A stretch of DNA of 44,595 nt from an uncultured Paracoccaceae bacterium (GTDB lineage: Bacteria > Pseudomonadota > Alphaproteobacteria > Rhodobacterales > Rhodobacteraceae), in NCBI GenBank assembly GCA_947499635.1, contig CANMPD010000021.1, forward strand, positions 1 to 44,595, given 5' to 3'. Both the position numbers and the translations under genes were made by a program. The notes beneath the pieces were generated by a model, which did not search any database, had not been told where the DNA came from, and saw nothing but the letters and a program-made list of their open reading frames with translations. Numbering within the stretch: position 1 is the stretch's first letter; every line of letters begins with the position of its first letter. Shown here piece after piece: positions 44,531 through 44,595 of this stretch.

Positions 44531-44595
44531 ATGACGCAAATGTCAGGGTAAATTCGTTACTCAGATGAGTTCAAGATCGACGCGGTGGCGCAGGT
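44531..44595 (+). pseudogene. IS3-type orfA 5' end, interrupted by stop, runs off window
   Basis: From the ATG at 44531 the frame reads MTQMSG, then TAA (44549-44551), then IRYSDEFKIDAVAQV to the window edge. IRYSDEFKxDAVAQ is a typical start of IS3-family orfA proteins, where Lys is expected at the TAA. It may be an intact element with a sequence change or a decayed copy; the rest is outside. Confidence 0.5.

Overview
The window reads as a chromosomal segment of a marine alphaproteobacterium, most likely Rhodobacteraceae (Roseobacter group). The grounds are the initiator tRNA type, a quaternary-amine oxidation cluster, a carboxyspermidine-type polyamine operon, a taurine-type ABC system, moderate GC, and scattered decayed insertion sequences. 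Species cannot be named from the sequence alone.

Layout. (1) 1-1.6 kb: the 3' end of an initiator tRNA-Met carrying a decayed ~1.5 kb integrated element (truncated serine recombinase plus mobilisation-gene remnant). A 12-bp copy of the tRNA 3' end lies at the far side, directly before what looks like the tRNA's original terminator. (2) 1.7-11.4 kb: a quaternary-amine import and breakdown region. It has a GlxA/GbdR-like regulator, a ferredoxin reductase and Rieske monooxygenase pair, a divergent FAD oxidoreductase, and a five-gene OpuC/ProU-type importer operon that ends in a nitrilase-superfamily hydrolase. (3) 11.4-12.5 kb: a scar with a winged-helix-like small ORF and an IS3 orfA relic. (4) 12.5-17.6 kb: leftward genes for a LysR regulator, CaiB-type CoA transferase, nu-class-like GST, GFA-fold protein and nitrilase, plus a separate HAD hydrolase. 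(5) 17.9-23.1 kb: a four-gene polyamine operon (arginine decarboxylase, carboxy(nor)spermidine dehydrogenase, carboxy(nor)spermidine decarboxylase, agmatinase), which gives a self-contained arginine-to-spermidine route. (6) 23.1-26.4 kb: a MarR-GNAT fusion with two matching operator dyads, nadD, and a PBP4-type carboxypeptidase. (7) 26.4-29.8 kb: a tauABC-like importer whose permease carries a large periplasmic insertion resembling VCBS/cadherin-like repeats. (8) 29.9-31.7 kb: a TerB-like gene, a MYG1-family gene and tRNA-Arg(TCT). (9) 31.7-34.6 kb: an island-like stretch with a truncated hypothetical gene and a membrane-anchored DUF4041/GIY-YIG-type protein. (10) 34.6-44.1 kb: a LuxR-type regulator followed by a peptide-type ABC importer operon with fused ATPases, a hydantoinase/oxoprolinase-like protein, a DUF917 (S-methyl-thiohydantoin desulfurase family) protein and the binding protein. 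(11) 44.2-44.6 kb: an IS6 relic and the start of an IS3-type orfA that runs off the window.

Most of the DNA is specialised uptake and catabolism of small nitrogenous solutes (quaternary amines, possibly nitriles, taurine-like sulfonates, possibly hydantoin-like compounds). The most unusual observations are the att core lying inside the recombinase reading frame, the Ig/cadherin-like insertion in the TauC-like permease, and the uncharacterised hydantoin-type and CoA-transferase/GST/nitrilase operons. No CRISPR array or intact transposon was seen.
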